DNA from: Paracyclopina nana
Lineage: Eukaryota > Arthropoda > Copepoda > Cyclopoida > Cyclopettidae
Reading direction: 5' to 3'
Assembly: GCA_019096065.1 (NCBI GenBank)
Contig: JAGUCH010000002.1
Coordinates: 8,196,501 to 8,260,500, forward strand
DNA length: 64,000 nucleotides
This document shows, one piece after another, positions 52,001-61,600 of the stretch (the stretch's first letter is position 1; every line of letters starts with the position of its first letter). The position numbers and the translations under genes were made by a program. Under the pieces are notes generated by a model that saw nothing but the letters and a program-made list of their open reading frames with translations, did not search any database and was not told the origin of the DNA.

Positions 52001-54976
52001 GATTGCGCACGCAAATTCGGCGCGTTGAGGGAATCACTAAATGATCACATTCACACCGGGCCAAAACTGCAAAACGACGTTCGTGACGTTCTACTACAAT
52101 TTCGGGCAAATAAGTACGCGTTTGCATCCGACATAGCAAGAATGTATCTCCAATTTTTGCTACACGAAGACGACCAAGGATTTCATAAAATAATCTTTCG
52201 CGGCCAAACTTATCAGTTCACTCGGTGGCCATTTGGCAACGTGGCTGCTCCTTTTGCAACACTTTTTTGTCTCAACAGCCACTTCAGAGACTGTAATAAG
52301 CCGCACTTAATAAAGACCGTGCAAGAATCACTCTACATGGATGACGTCCTGCCCTCTCGCGGCGATGAGCGTGAACTCGTCAAACTATACCAGGAATTAA
52401 AGGAAACATGCCAAGATGCAGGGCTATGCTTAAGAAAGGTTGTCAGCAACTCCACAGTCATGATGTCCAGCCTGCCACAAGATTTGTTGGGACTACAGGG
52501 AGCCATAGATGACTACTCTAGATATAAGGTGCTAGGCTGCATATGGCACCCAAAAAGAGACTTCCTCACGTTCAAGCCGTTGCCCGTCTCTACCGATTTG
52601 CCCTTAACGAAGCGCAATTTATTTAAAGTTAACGGTCTGTGCTTTGATCCAGTGGGATTCGCAGAGCCGATTACTTTAAAAGGGCGCCTGCTTTTGCAAG
52701 ACGTGTGTTTCGATGGACAGAACAATACTTGGGACAGCCCCATCACGAACGATGACTTTGTAAAGCGTTGGCTGGAGTTACTGACAGATTTGACAAGAAT
52801 CGATGTTTTGCAATATCCCAGAGCTCTTTCTGTCCTCACGGAAGCTGAGAGGTCGCTCGAAGTTTTCGTGGACGCCTCGTCTCGCATGTATTCGGCGGTT
52901 TTGTATTTGCGCGAATTCACGGCCACACAAACTGCAGTGAGGTTCGTACATTGCAAAAGGAGACTGTGTAAAAAAGGGGAAAAATCTATTCCACAGAAAG
53001 AGTTACTCGCGGCTCATCTGGGTGCAATCATCGCAAAGCATTTCAAAGATCAATTGTCCCTTACAGCAGTTAATTTCTGGTCTGACTCTTCGACGGTCCT
53101 CAAATGGATTTTCCGCCCGATGGCTATTGAGGAGACATTCGTATCAAGGCGAGTACTGGAAATCTTGGACTTGTCTCACCAAAACCAATGGAAATATATC
53201 AATACAGACGAGAATCCAGCCGACATTGCCACTAAGGGGGGAGCTCTGGAAAGGATTGCAGTCTCTGAATTGTGGCTGCAAGGGCCCAAACGTCTGCAAG
53301 ATGCTCAACCTGTTTCTAGTCGCCCAGACATTCACTTTGAGGACCAGAACACCGCAGTTGTTGTGGATGGCATTAACGCCGTCTTTCTCGCAACAAATCT
53401 GTCCACTAATCATATTCCATTTGAACATGATGTCCGACCACACCCAGATCAGAGGAACGCTGCGAAACAAGTAATTGCATTGTATCGCCGTTTCAAGGAC
53501 TTTGCGACCAACCCGCAAAAATTGATGGGCAGCCTCACTTTATGGTTCCGCCTACTCCGTCGAAGAAACTCGGTTCTAGTCGCTCAACGAGTTGCGTTAA
53601 AAATAATTCAAGCGGTTGCATTCAATGTCGAAATAGAATATTTGTCAAAACACGGGAAATGGAAAATCGGTAGCGAGCCAGAAAAAAGTTGCGCATATTT
53701 TGATAGTCACTGCATGCTGCGCGCGAGAGGTCGTCTCGATTCTAACGAAGGCCTAGGATGGGGCATTAAAAGGCCCATTTTGCTCCAGAAATCCGAAGCA
53801 GTCAAAGCGTACTTACAACAGTGGCATAACGCATTGGGCCACTCGGTAACGGTCAATCAATTCGCTCACGTGATTCGGAGACGCATGTATATTCCCAAGC
53901 TTCGTCAAATCTTGCGAACCATCTTGAATAACTGCGGGGCATGCAGAAAACTACGAGCGCAATCGCTGGAGCCACTAATGGGGGATGTTCCAATGACAAG
54001 TACTACGCTAGCACCATTTAAGCATGTCGCCATAGACTACTGTGGCCCATTTGCTATTAAAAGGCCTAGAGGCCAATCCAAGGACAAAAAATATGTGTTG
54101 GTGATAGTTTGTCGTCAAACAAAGGCCGTCCACTTAGAAGATGCAGTTGATCTCAGCACTGATGCGTTTATTGTCTCCATTTCGCGGTTCATGGCCCGAC
54201 GAGGCACCCCACAATCCATCAGATCTGATCAAGGCTCAAACTTTGTTGGAGCAGTTGGCTTGATTTTCAAGGAAGACTTCGACAAGTTGCGAAAAATCAA
54301 TTGGGACCAGGTACGGCGGTTGACATCGAGCAAGTTCGATTTCACTTGGACCTTTTCTCCTCCTGCCACGCCCACATTCAATGGATTGGCAGAATCATTT
54401 GTCAAAATCTTCAAGAAGCATTTGACAGCCTTGGGAGGGAATCGATCATGGGACGAAAGCACTTTTCGCTCCGCCATCGCCGCTGCAGAAAAACTTATGA
54501 ATGACAGACCGTTAACGTACGTACCAGAGTCGTTCGATGATGCTCCGGGTGTCGTCACTCCAAATCATTTCCTGTTGTCCCCGCAAGTGGTGGAATTAGA
54601 CCAGCTTCTGGAGCCTGATACTCTACAGTTGCAGGAGTACAGAAAAGTTAGGCAATTCAAGCAGCAACTATGGGATTCGTGGAGCAGGGAGGTTTTCAAT
54701 CAATTGGCATCCCGTCCTAAATGGAGAAAAACGATTAACAATTTGTCTACGGGTGACGTGGTCTTAGTCAAAAATCGTGGTCAATTCGATAAAAGATGCT
54801 CATGGCCTTTGGGCGTCGTCGAAAGCGTTCAGGTTGACAAAAACAATACAAATCGCACTGCAAGTGTCAGAATTGTCGATCAACACGTCAAAACGCGGCA
54901 TTCAGGATCAGCAGCCACGAAAGTTGTGGTGGAATCTGTTGCCAATTTGGTTCCAGTCTGCCTACTCGAAGAATAG
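49001..54976 (+). CDS. Gag-Pol polyprotein of the Pao/BEL element
   Basis: Open frame of 1,991 codons from ATG 49001. The N-terminal ~500 residues are gag-like, partly coiled. A CCHC zinc knuckle 'CRKCLLGKHFASNC' lies near residue 637, followed by a second 'CQTCNKDHH' knuckle, as usual in Pao/BEL. An aspartic-protease region is at about 690-740. Reverse transcriptase spans about 970-1170 with YMDD near 1112, RNase H about 1285-1380 ('FVDASSRMYSAV', 'FWSDSSTVLKWI'), integrase zinc-binding H2C2 about 1605-1650, catalytic core about 1675-1810 ('AIDYCGPF', 'RSDQGSNF', 'FNGLAESFVK'), and a DUF5641-like end. All parts are in one frame. Confidence 0.95.
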   Translation: MSAPTSPRGPSPAPPDQAQLDDLHKKYQATNSKFGTRSKEFYAALNDPDVDLGRLSTAFDVVKEAFQNKEDACTLYMQAAVGIGSQDHRYKSCEKTLAIHCDKMKTMAEDFTSRKELLEEELHRAVAQSGSESKLFDETFLVQRKQLKSNKSGQYESAYVAVRDEMVALCTEDTAVINNKEEVARRYATLQKFEQNRVKAATQWLTCAIYVDETYYQKAVEITDQDRVVLHSWLTYYASLKPVEQTTLNISSITLAQPRTGAFPRPGSTSDSVNETVHIDTSVPPPNMIRFSSTTNDSAQRISTQFHNSSVRDILSRSSIMESIAGTHKNCGTIVERMEGEEDSAFVNPKETHGKKNPSNLQKIDGKDVTVVKEFLKAFECKVHRNTRYGWDEKYFELLDHLEHPARQCVALFHPTKEGYLLGLQALETRYASFKTHQGAIWAKIGATSIDINNLSSIQEVKYSAMELLANSDRACYAAMGASLVSSFEVKMTPYTRRSWNDFLLAKGRDAECPNIEDFQDWCRHLETLEAKELIIKKQSITKTGHQKPAAATRVAATVPDPEGTEIEDPDSEDNEDLGLYDELFACAAVTDDGTFVGCPLCDKDNVPADHKLPNCRVMQVLIPSERQSIVRRTRSCRKCLLGKHFASNCKSTISCQTCNKDHHTLLHRYPRQLISSTSALATPLSRAQYRVIPLEISCSPDFRRFEVVNCSLDDHAGESFIEESLARQLGCKLQPQSQRVSFIDRTVLMQNYRTSIYIRAIGSGTITKVTPSTSNSFTKGVQPPNIEQLQEHYAHLRHIPFHQYEKKPCQLLLGLDNSHLQVAVQGDITGAADEPIARLTRLGWTVVHCSPKSKNHVLASVIDPTDVEQHIQKIWQYEELPCSVNKRLISKDDLTAESIVRDGLFKENGHLGTRVPFKSFPMKPNLPKNYYQVLKWQNAHEKELMRDESKWSQYVANFDEWLREKYIIPCDANIHESFFIPCFAVIRDDSTTMKLRVVTDCARKFGALRESLNDHIHTGPKLQNDVRDVLLQFRANKYAFASDIARMYLQFLLHEDDQGFHKIIFRGQTYQFTRWPFGNVAAPFATLFCLNSHFRDCNKPHLIKTVQESLYMDDVLPSRGDERELVKLYQELKETCQDAGLCLRKVVSNSTVMMSSLPQDLLGLQGAIDDYSRYKVLGCIWHPKRDFLTFKPLPVSTDLPLTKRNLFKVNGLCFDPVGFAEPITLKGRLLLQDVCFDGQNNTWDSPITNDDFVKRWLELLTDLTRIDVLQYPRALSVLTEAERSLEVFVDASSRMYSAVLYLREFTATQTAVRFVHCKRRLCKKGEKSIPQKELLAAHLGAIIAKHFKDQLSLTAVNFWSDSSTVLKWIFRPMAIEETFVSRRVLEILDLSHQNQWKYINTDENPADIATKGGALERIAVSELWLQGPKRLQDAQPVSSRPDIHFEDQNTAVVVDGINAVFLATNLSTNHIPFEHDVRPHPDQRNAAKQVIALYRRFKDFATNPQKLMGSLTLWFRLLRRRNSVLVAQRVALKIIQAVAFNVEIEYLSKHGKWKIGSEPEKSCAYFDSHCMLRARGRLDSNEGLGWGIKRPILLQKSEAVKAYLQQWHNALGHSVTVNQFAHVIRRRMYIPKLRQILRTILNNCGACRKLRAQSLEPLMGDVPMTSTTLAPFKHVAIDYCGPFAIKRPRGQSKDKKYVLVIVCRQTKAVHLEDAVDLSTDAFIVSISRFMARRGTPQSIRSDQGSNFVGAVGLIFKEDFDKLRKINWDQVRRLTSSKFDFTWTFSPPATPTFNGLAESFVKIFKKHLTALGGNRSWDESTFRSAIAAAEKLMNDRPLTYVPESFDDAPGVVTPNHFLLSPQVVELDQLLEPDTLQLQEYRKVRQFKQQLWDSWSREVFNQLASRPKWRKTINNLSTGDVVLVKNRGQFDKRCSWPLGVVESVQVDKNNTNRTASVRIVDQHVKTRHSGSAATKVVVESVANLVPVCLLEE

Positions 54977-55067
54977 CAATTAAAAATTCGCGCCAAACAT
55001 AATCGCACTACCCATCGGAGAAGGCGCGCAACCCAAAAGAGATTAGCTAGTACCGTGAACACAACAA

Positions 55068-55108
55068 TATATATAGCGTGCCAGATAATCGTGCAGTCGC
55101 TCTCAGTT
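55068..55108 (+). promoter_or_regulatory. Possible internal promoter ahead of the extra ORFs
   Basis: TATATATA at 55068-55075 and an arthropod-type initiator TCAGTT at 55103-55108 lie between the pol stop and the first extra ORF (ATG 55181). Spacing is slightly long (33-37 bp). It could drive a short RNA for the two downstream ORFs. Tentative. Confidence 0.3.
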
Positions 55109-55180
55109 TCCATTTCCGCCGATCATTCTCTCGTCAACAGAGGAGCCGTAAGTTTCACCGGTCACGATCGCATCGCCATC

Positions 55181-56713
55181 ATGTCTCGAAAACGTGGGCC
55201 GTCGCCTAATCGCATTGAAGATCTATCTGAGTCTTCGGACGATGAAGCGGTCACCAAGAAGTTGAAATCGGAGATTCACGTCGTGCGACATCAACCCGGA
55301 ACCAGCCAGTTTCCATTTTTTCCGCCACCCCGCCATGAAGATCCGTCGGATCGGTCAGTCCGCACATCCGCAAGATTGTCGACCAGCCGCACCTACATCC
55401 CGGAGGTCCAAGAACGCATGGAAAGTTTGGCATCCGCCGAACGTATTGCTCTTCAGGATCACTATGGCACCACTGATGTCTATTTTTTGGAAGAGCTTGA
55501 GGACCTCCTGGTTCGCAACGAGTTCGATAAGGTTGTATCCATCTACTCCTCACCATCTGCATTTATCGCGGGATCGGTTTTCGATTATGTCAAGGGCCGC
55601 CACGATGACCGCTCTGACAAGAAACGTAAAAACGCGCGTACTGAAGCTCAACGGTCGAATCTTACTCGCGTTTTCTTATTAAACGAGAACATGAAAGTAG
55701 GGACGATTATGCTCCTGGTCCACGCGGACCTGTACGACGCTTGGCTGCACTACTGTAAGCGATTTCAACATGAACCGGAGCTTTCACATGCAAATTGCGG
55801 ACCGCAAGCGGCACTTTGGTTGCAAGCCCTCAGCGACAAAGTCTATAGCGATCTTGGCCATCTAAAAACGTTGAAGGACACCGACGAGCGCGCATTTGTT
55901 CGCCACAGCATGGCCCGAGTTAAGCCACCAACTGCTGGCGGGTTAAGAGTCGCTGCAGGTATTCCAGTGGAATTATCTCGGTCGCCAACTAAGCACGAAA
56001 AAGAAGCGAAAGTCACGACGAAATTAGCTAAGCCCGCAGTTTCAGAACGCGTTTATAACACCACTGATCGCACGACTTCGACGGATACGGGGGAATTAGT
56101 TTTCTTCCAGACAAGGGCAGCAAAGATGGCACAAGCAGCACTCATTGCAAATGGAGTGGCAATCGTCGGCTTCACTGATGTCGTCATTCCGGAGCAAGAT
56201 CCGGCAGCAGCGGACGGACAAGTTGTTTTTGGCGATCCCCAACGATTTGCTCAGCCAGACCCGTTGACAGTAACGGTGTCGGATTCAACGCGCAGTGTGA
56301 AGGTTGGTGACGACGTGTTTGACGTCGTGGATGAGGTAATCGATGACGAAGCAACCACTGTTGTCGACATGGAGGTGGAGGCCATCATGGCCACTCCAGG
56401 CCCGTCTCAGGCTCACCCTCGCAAGTTGCAGTCACGATCGGGATCGGTAACGCCGCCAACTTGCGCTCCAACCACGCTCCTACGATTGAGGTCAGCTCAG
56501 AAGAAGGAAGCCCGCGCAAAGGCAGAGGCTGACACTGGAGGTAAAGTCCTGGCTAAACTTAAAAAGGATCAATATCGAGTCAGCAGCGCATTGCCTGAGG
56601 ATGATACGCTAGACTTGTCACTTCACCCAGAGGATGTCTTCAGCGATGTGGAGTCACTTGGATCTCATCACAGGTCACTTACTAGACGCGAGCGTGAATT
56701 AGTACTAGGTTGA
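55181..56713 (+). CDS. Extra ORF A of the Pao/BEL element, function unknown
   Basis: 510 codons from ATG 55181; the longer open frame to 55055 starts with GTG. The N-terminus has basic and acidic tracts resembling nuclear signals ('MSRKRGPSPNR', 'SESSDDEAVTKKLKSE'). A middle region of about 150 residues (residues ~80-230) looks folded and helical ('FLEELEDLLVRNEFDKVVSI', 'YDAWLHYCKRF'). The C-terminal third is acidic and Thr/Pro-rich. No signal peptide or membrane segment is seen, so it is not an envelope-like protein. I recognise no family. Confidence 0.7.
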   Translation: MSRKRGPSPNRIEDLSESSDDEAVTKKLKSEIHVVRHQPGTSQFPFFPPPRHEDPSDRSVRTSARLSTSRTYIPEVQERMESLASAERIALQDHYGTTDVYFLEELEDLLVRNEFDKVVSIYSSPSAFIAGSVFDYVKGRHDDRSDKKRKNARTEAQRSNLTRVFLLNENMKVGTIMLLVHADLYDAWLHYCKRFQHEPELSHANCGPQAALWLQALSDKVYSDLGHLKTLKDTDERAFVRHSMARVKPPTAGGLRVAAGIPVELSRSPTKHEKEAKVTTKLAKPAVSERVYNTTDRTTSTDTGELVFFQTRAAKMAQAALIANGVAIVGFTDVVIPEQDPAAADGQVVFGDPQRFAQPDPLTVTVSDSTRSVKVGDDVFDVVDEVIDDEATTVVDMEVEAIMATPGPSQAHPRKLQSRSGSVTPPTCAPTTLLRLRSAQKKEARAKAEADTGGKVLAKLKKDQYRVSSALPEDDTLDLSLHPEDVFSDVESLGSHHRSLTRRERELVLG

Positions 56714-56836
56714 TTCAAAAAACCGAAGTTTACGTCTGACGGTTGCATCCTTGCGGTTGACGGAGCGCGGTATTGGGTCGGTCAAGCTCGGGATCCGGAT
56801 TGCCCCAAACCATTTTGCACAATCGCGGCGAATGGC

Positions 56837-58429
56837 ATGCGCCAGACTGATTTCGATCGAAACTGGAAAGAAGAGCTCACAACTATATCCCTGATCGCAG
56901 CAAAAAATCAAACCCCTCGCAATGGGCCGCGCAAATTTGAGGTAAAATCGCTCCCTCGCTTAATTCACTATACGCGCGGCGTGGAGCAAAACAACGCGCT
57001 GTACTTGCAATTGCTTGAAAGGGCAAACTTTGTGCGCGAGGCCAACGATTTCGCGTTCGTATCGCTCAAGATGATCTTGCCATCAATGTCGCGCCGGGAA
57101 AAGATCATGCACCTACCAAACTGGCGCGATTCGTTCTACGCTTTGGCAATTACTACGTTCAATTTGAAAACGGTCGTCGTGCACGTAAATTGGAATTCTG
57201 AGAACATTCTGGGCGCTCATTTTCCGCCCGAAATAAGAGCAATTTTCAAAAATCCCGGTATTGTAAAGATTGGCAACGACATGCACTCGATTTTGCGCCG
57301 ACTGTCTAGCTTAAAGGATGAGGCTTTGGTGATGCGTTCTTTTGTGGACGCGTCCAACATTGCGCTGATGGCTTTCCCTCAATATGAAAAGGGCTTTCGC
57401 TACAATGACATTGCACTGCACCCTGGTTACGTCGCAAAGGAGTTGGATTTCCCGGTGATCTATGTCCCTCAGGAATGTATCACTGACGCTCAAATAAATG
57501 ATCCTGGATGCATCATGTTCGGTGACTGGGACTACGAGCAACCTTTCAAGCATTGGACGCTCCCAATGAATGGCCTCATCATGTGGGAAGCTGCAGTCTC
57601 GGGGGAATTGCTGAGAAGAATGGCGATTAGGTGTGCGGAGCTGGAACACATGGGACCGAGTGCTGACATCATGCGCATCGTGCACTGTCTTTTGGCTCAA
57701 TGCATCAATTGCCCCAACATGCTCTTTGCCGGCACCAAATCTGATGACGTAATAAGACCATATGGAACTTGGTTTACCCACGACACTTTTGAAGAAAAAG
57801 GAGAACAAATCTCCCATCGGGCTTGGCCACTGTTTTTCACGGACAATCCTGCATGGCGGACAAGCGAAGAGCTGCACGACAACATCAAGCACGTGCTGCA
57901 AACCCGACGATGGGCCAGGTCGCCCGATATTATCCCTGCTGACAACCGTAAGAAATTGATTGACATCTACCAGATGCCTTTGCCCGAAATAGATCGCAAG
58001 ACATGCATGTTGAAGTTCGCTGGAAAAGGGATCATGTTCCCACACGCCTGCCTTATCTGCAATTCTGAAGATCACCGTACTGACAATTGTGACGCAGACC
58101 CTGCCACTATGCGCTGCGAATATTCAATTTGCCTTATGGATGGTCACTTGGTGGCCGTCTGCCCTGCTCTTCACAGTCGTTGTGATCTTTGCGGCCACAT
58201 GGGCCATTTCAGGCGTCATCACCAGCACTTTCCAATGGTGGTTATGATCGAGGAATTTTTCGCCATGGCCCCTCAAGGACGCGTCACCTGCCGATTGTCT
58301 GCGCCCAATTTAGTCGCCCAATTTCACGTCGACCCCGTGGATGAAAGAGGATTCCTACTCTACAAAGAGGCCACCGTTGAAGAAGAAAAACTCATCAAGG
58401 CTGCTTCAGGTGCCCCCCCGAAAAATTAA
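56837..58429 (+). CDS. Extra ORF B of the Pao/BEL element: exonuclease-like region plus zinc knuckles
   Basis: 530 codons from ATG 56837. Residues ~95-260 resemble the DEDD (WRN/EXD1/Egl-like) 3'-5' exonuclease fold: 'FYALAITTFNLKTVVVHVN' (strand pair), 'PPEIRAIFKNPGIVKIGNDMH' (compare 'L..IL..P.I.KVG'), 'SFVDASNIAL', and 'LIMWEAAVSGELLRRM' at the place of the closing helix. Residues ~404-465 hold a CCHC knuckle 'CLICNSEDHRTDNC' and a second 'CDLCGHMGHF' with trailing His. No membrane segment is present. Similarity is by eye only and catalytic competence is not claimed. It ends 52 bp before the 3' LTR. Confidence 0.55.
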   Translation: MRQTDFDRNWKEELTTISLIAAKNQTPRNGPRKFEVKSLPRLIHYTRGVEQNNALYLQLLERANFVREANDFAFVSLKMILPSMSRREKIMHLPNWRDSFYALAITTFNLKTVVVHVNWNSENILGAHFPPEIRAIFKNPGIVKIGNDMHSILRRLSSLKDEALVMRSFVDASNIALMAFPQYEKGFRYNDIALHPGYVAKELDFPVIYVPQECITDAQINDPGCIMFGDWDYEQPFKHWTLPMNGLIMWEAAVSGELLRRMAIRCAELEHMGPSADIMRIVHCLLAQCINCPNMLFAGTKSDDVIRPYGTWFTHDTFEEKGEQISHRAWPLFFTDNPAWRTSEELHDNIKHVLQTRRWARSPDIIPADNRKKLIDIYQMPLPEIDRKTCMLKFAGKGIMFPHACLICNSEDHRTDNCDADPATMRCEYSICLMDGHLVAVCPALHSRCDLCGHMGHFRRHHQHFPMVVMIEEFFAMAPQGRVTCRLSAPNLVAQFHVDPVDERGFLLYKEATVEEEKLIKAASGAPPKN

Positions 58430-58468
58430 TCCCAAAGAAAGTGTGTTTCTCCCCGCTGAACCCTCCAT

Positions 58469-58478
58469 GGAAGAGGGA
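58469..58478 (+). promoter_or_regulatory. Polypurine tract of the Pao/BEL element
   Basis: ggaagaggga lies three bases upstream of the 3' LTR, the position where plus-strand synthesis is primed in LTR elements. Confidence 0.65.
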
Positions 58479-58481
58479 TAC

Positions 58482-58626
58482 TGTGTAAAATATTATCTGG
58501 TAACTCTGCGCGATGATCGATTACGTATGTAAATAAACAAACAGGATCAGTTCCACAAAAATCATCAAACCATTCACATCGTTCTAAGTATTTATTTTTC
58601 TCGTTCGTCAATAGATTTCCGAAACA
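58482..58626 (+). repeat. 3' LTR of the Pao/BEL element
   Basis: 145 bp, identical by eye to the 5' LTR and followed by the target duplicate ATACA at 58627-58631. An AATAAA is present inside the LTR (aataaacaaa), a possible poly(A) signal. Confidence 0.95.
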
Positions 58627-58631
58627 ATACA

Positions 58632-61600
58632 TACGAACACAGGGGGAAAACATCCAAATCAGATCTACTAGATCAGGCCTGGTACTACTACGTGCCATTT
58701 TGAGCTTGTCGGAACTAAAGGAAATCAAATCATTATGTTGTGGGCACGTTTGATCTACACTAATCTCTTCGACCTTCCCAATCCAGCTATGAAGCAAAAC
58801 AGGAGCAGAAAGTATTTCTTTATCAGATCTGTCTAAAATGTCATTAGAGCGGAGGATTACACGGCCACTATTTTTCAAAATGACAAGCCGTATGGAGCAA
58901 AACTTGTTGCGATTAAAAATCGAATTCTACACTCACTTTATCTGAACTTTATAATTGGAACTTTTTGCTGTCCAGCCTTGATAGAGAGGCCGAAAGATCA
59001 ATCTGTAAAAGAATTATTTGCTCCATCTGACACTTGCCATTTTTTCTCCGAAATCAATCGCTGTCGTCATGGTAGCACGTTTTGGTCGGAGCGTATGTAG
59101 GCAAAAACCACTTTGACGCGAACAAATGGCGGCCATGAGTGTGGTGACAAATGAACCACCTTAGTTGATTCTGACAAACCCATCCAACATGAGGGTGGTG
59201 CCAACTGCCAATTTCTTTCTCTGAAGGGAAAAAAGCTAGCCATCAGTTTTTACGCTTCATAAATCAACTAATTTCAACCTTAACTGCGTGGAAATGTGTG
59301 CAGAGCAAAAGCAGATTTCATTCCATGTCATATTTTGTGGAAAGTGGCTGTATTGCCAACTCTGCTTTATGGTTCCACCTCCCCGACCAGATAAGTTGGC
59401 CATTAATATTATCACTTTGCCAATTAAACATAATGGGAGCTCATTTATTATCCCGAACTCGAGCTGCTCACTGCACCACCTCCAGCCATGCACTCATGAT
59501 ACGATAAGAGCTCCTTGTTGTGGCTAGCAGCTGGCACCAAAGGGCTTTTAATACGAATGTGCTATCTTAGCTTATTATGCCTGCTACAATAACCAGGGCT
59601 ATAAACGAGTTGTCTATGAAATGCGGCTGAAACTTACATAAAGACATCAATTATCGAAGCAATAATAAACAGACAAGCGAAGAGCATGATGACAAGCATT
59701 CTATTTCTTTTCTGGTCGGGAATTCTCTAAGGGAGGGCCCATATTTTCCGCAGACCATTTTCCACTGGTCGTAACTGTAGCCGTAATTCACTCGTTATGG
59801 CCCTTAGCTGCCTTCCCCTTTTGCTATTATTGTACAAGAAGAGAGTAGTAAAGAAACACGATTCCAGTGCAAATGTGCCATTTATTTTCCAAAAAGACTG
59901 CGCGCAGCTAGACAAAATGAACTCTGCTTTTGCCTAATTGTGATTACTTGATATTAGAGTGGGAAGGAGCGAAATGGCCGGCTGCTTTTTATTGCTTGGC
60001 CTGCTGCAAAATATTCTAGCAAATAAGGGTGAAACTTTTATTATAGTGTGCGCAAAGAATACGACCTTTTCACAGCTAGAAAACAGCATTTCACGACGTC
60101 GAACTTTTGCACATAATGAAGGACGTCAATGGGGTGATTATAATTTAATTGCAGCTCGAATTGTGTCAAAACAGCAGTTCTACAGGCAGATAATCTGTCA
60201 GCTCGGCAGTTGTGAAGATATGAATTAACGATGTGCTGCCTTGAATCAAATGCGTTCTCAGCAAAAATCAAGGGGAATGCAGATTTTTGCGAATTTGACA
60301 AAAAGTAGGACGAGCTGTGTGACTCATATGCCATTTACCATTCTAATGCACAGATTTCACAGATGTGGGAGCAAAGCATTAGCTGAACAAAGCATTTGGC
60401 GTATTTTACTTATGGCAATAAAGTGTTCTGCTTCATCCAACCGCCAATTTAGCTCAACAGAAGCACTTTCAATCGATGATTCAACAGTCATTTCCTCCAC
60501 CGAATAAAGAATGGATGTAAGTGAAAAAAGTGTAAGCGGTCTGTCAATTTGTCTCTGAGGAGCCCTGAGTAATAAATATTGTAGGGGAACCGAGCTCGAA
60601 GATGCTTCCTAAATCACTTGAAGCGCGCGGCTCTTTGTGGCCATTCGTCTTGTGCGCCACGATAAGGTTTATATAGCTAGTGGTGCAAAGTTGGCAATAA
60701 ATCGCCCGATATTGGTTCTCACTTCTACTACTACTACTATTGAAGGAGGGGAGCCATTTTTAACCGGAAACAGCCACGCCATTACGTCCCCAGGTCATCT
60801 AACTTTCAGATGACTAGGGACAAGGCAATTTAACCCACGGCCCATATATCCTTTTGAATGGACCATTTGAACAGTTTCCCCGAGACGATAAAGTACCAAC
60901 ACACACACAGCTATAATACCAGAAGAACGACAATTGAGCCATTTTTTACAGCCAGCCTATTTTTCTCCCTGACGTTTTGAACATTGCTCCTCGACGGCAA
61001 AGGATTAATGTAGAACAACCAGAAAATGGAGGGGTGAAAGGGGAAAAAAGGGCTAATCTAGCTAATTAACAGCGCGCTATATGATGAGAAAATTAACTCG
61101 CATTGGAATGTGGAAAGCAGTTCTTCCCATTTTTTGTTGTCCGGATAACATGGTCCTTTCACAAAAGTGTTTTTCTGAAGCAGCTGCAGCTCCATTTTTC
61201 GTGTCATTTAGCTCCCCTGAGAAGATAGATGGAGTCTTGACATTTGACCAAGAGCTCGGCCATTCATCACAAGCTTTCAGATCGTTTTTTATCCCAATCC
61301 CTCATACATTTTTTGCGCTGCTCCGCGACAGCCACACCTTGGAAATGGCCAGCTTTTCAGCCAAAATGACCCTCTTTAGCGATCAATCACTCTTCGCTCT
61401 TCCTTCTCAATTGAAAAATACCTTATCGCGCTGTTGCAAAAAGTCCGGGCCTTTTCGCATTTCGGATGCTCAACTGGTCTCACTGGGAAAAAGTCAAATG
61501 GATCACGCCTAGATTGAAAGTTGCTCTTGGTAATAATATTGTAGCTCCAAAATGGTTGCCATGTAGCTTTATGAGTTATGCCTGCGAAAAGAGAGAGACT

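Larger units (their letters stand above)
48745..58626 (+). mobile_element. Pao/BEL-type LTR retrotransposon, looks whole and very young, with two extra ORFs
   Basis: 9.88-kb element. Identical 145-bp LTRs start TG and end CA (48745-48889 and 58482-58626). The 5-bp duplication ATACA flanks it at 48740-48744 and 58627-58631. Primer-binding site and polypurine tract are in place. A single long gag-pol frame is followed by two more frames on the same strand. The order gag zinc knuckles, protease, RT, RNase H, integrase with the C-terminal DUF5641-like end is that of Pao/BEL. Zero visible differences between LTRs imply insertion in the very recent past. It landed in the probable 3' UTR of the MORN gene, in the same orientation. 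Confidence 0.95.

Noticed and set aside
55181-58429. Envelope gene in the retrotransposon
   Set aside because: Neither extra ORF has a signal peptide, a membrane anchor or a cysteine pattern of an envelope protein.
58426-58878. 150-codon minus-strand open frame across the 3' LTR junction
   Set aside because: It spans the LTR and flanking host DNA, so it is an accident of the insertion.
61081-61512. 143-codon plus-strand open frame
   Set aside because: Starts with ATG but has no family signal and sits in uniform non-coding texture; a lineage-specific small gene cannot be excluded, but nothing supports it.
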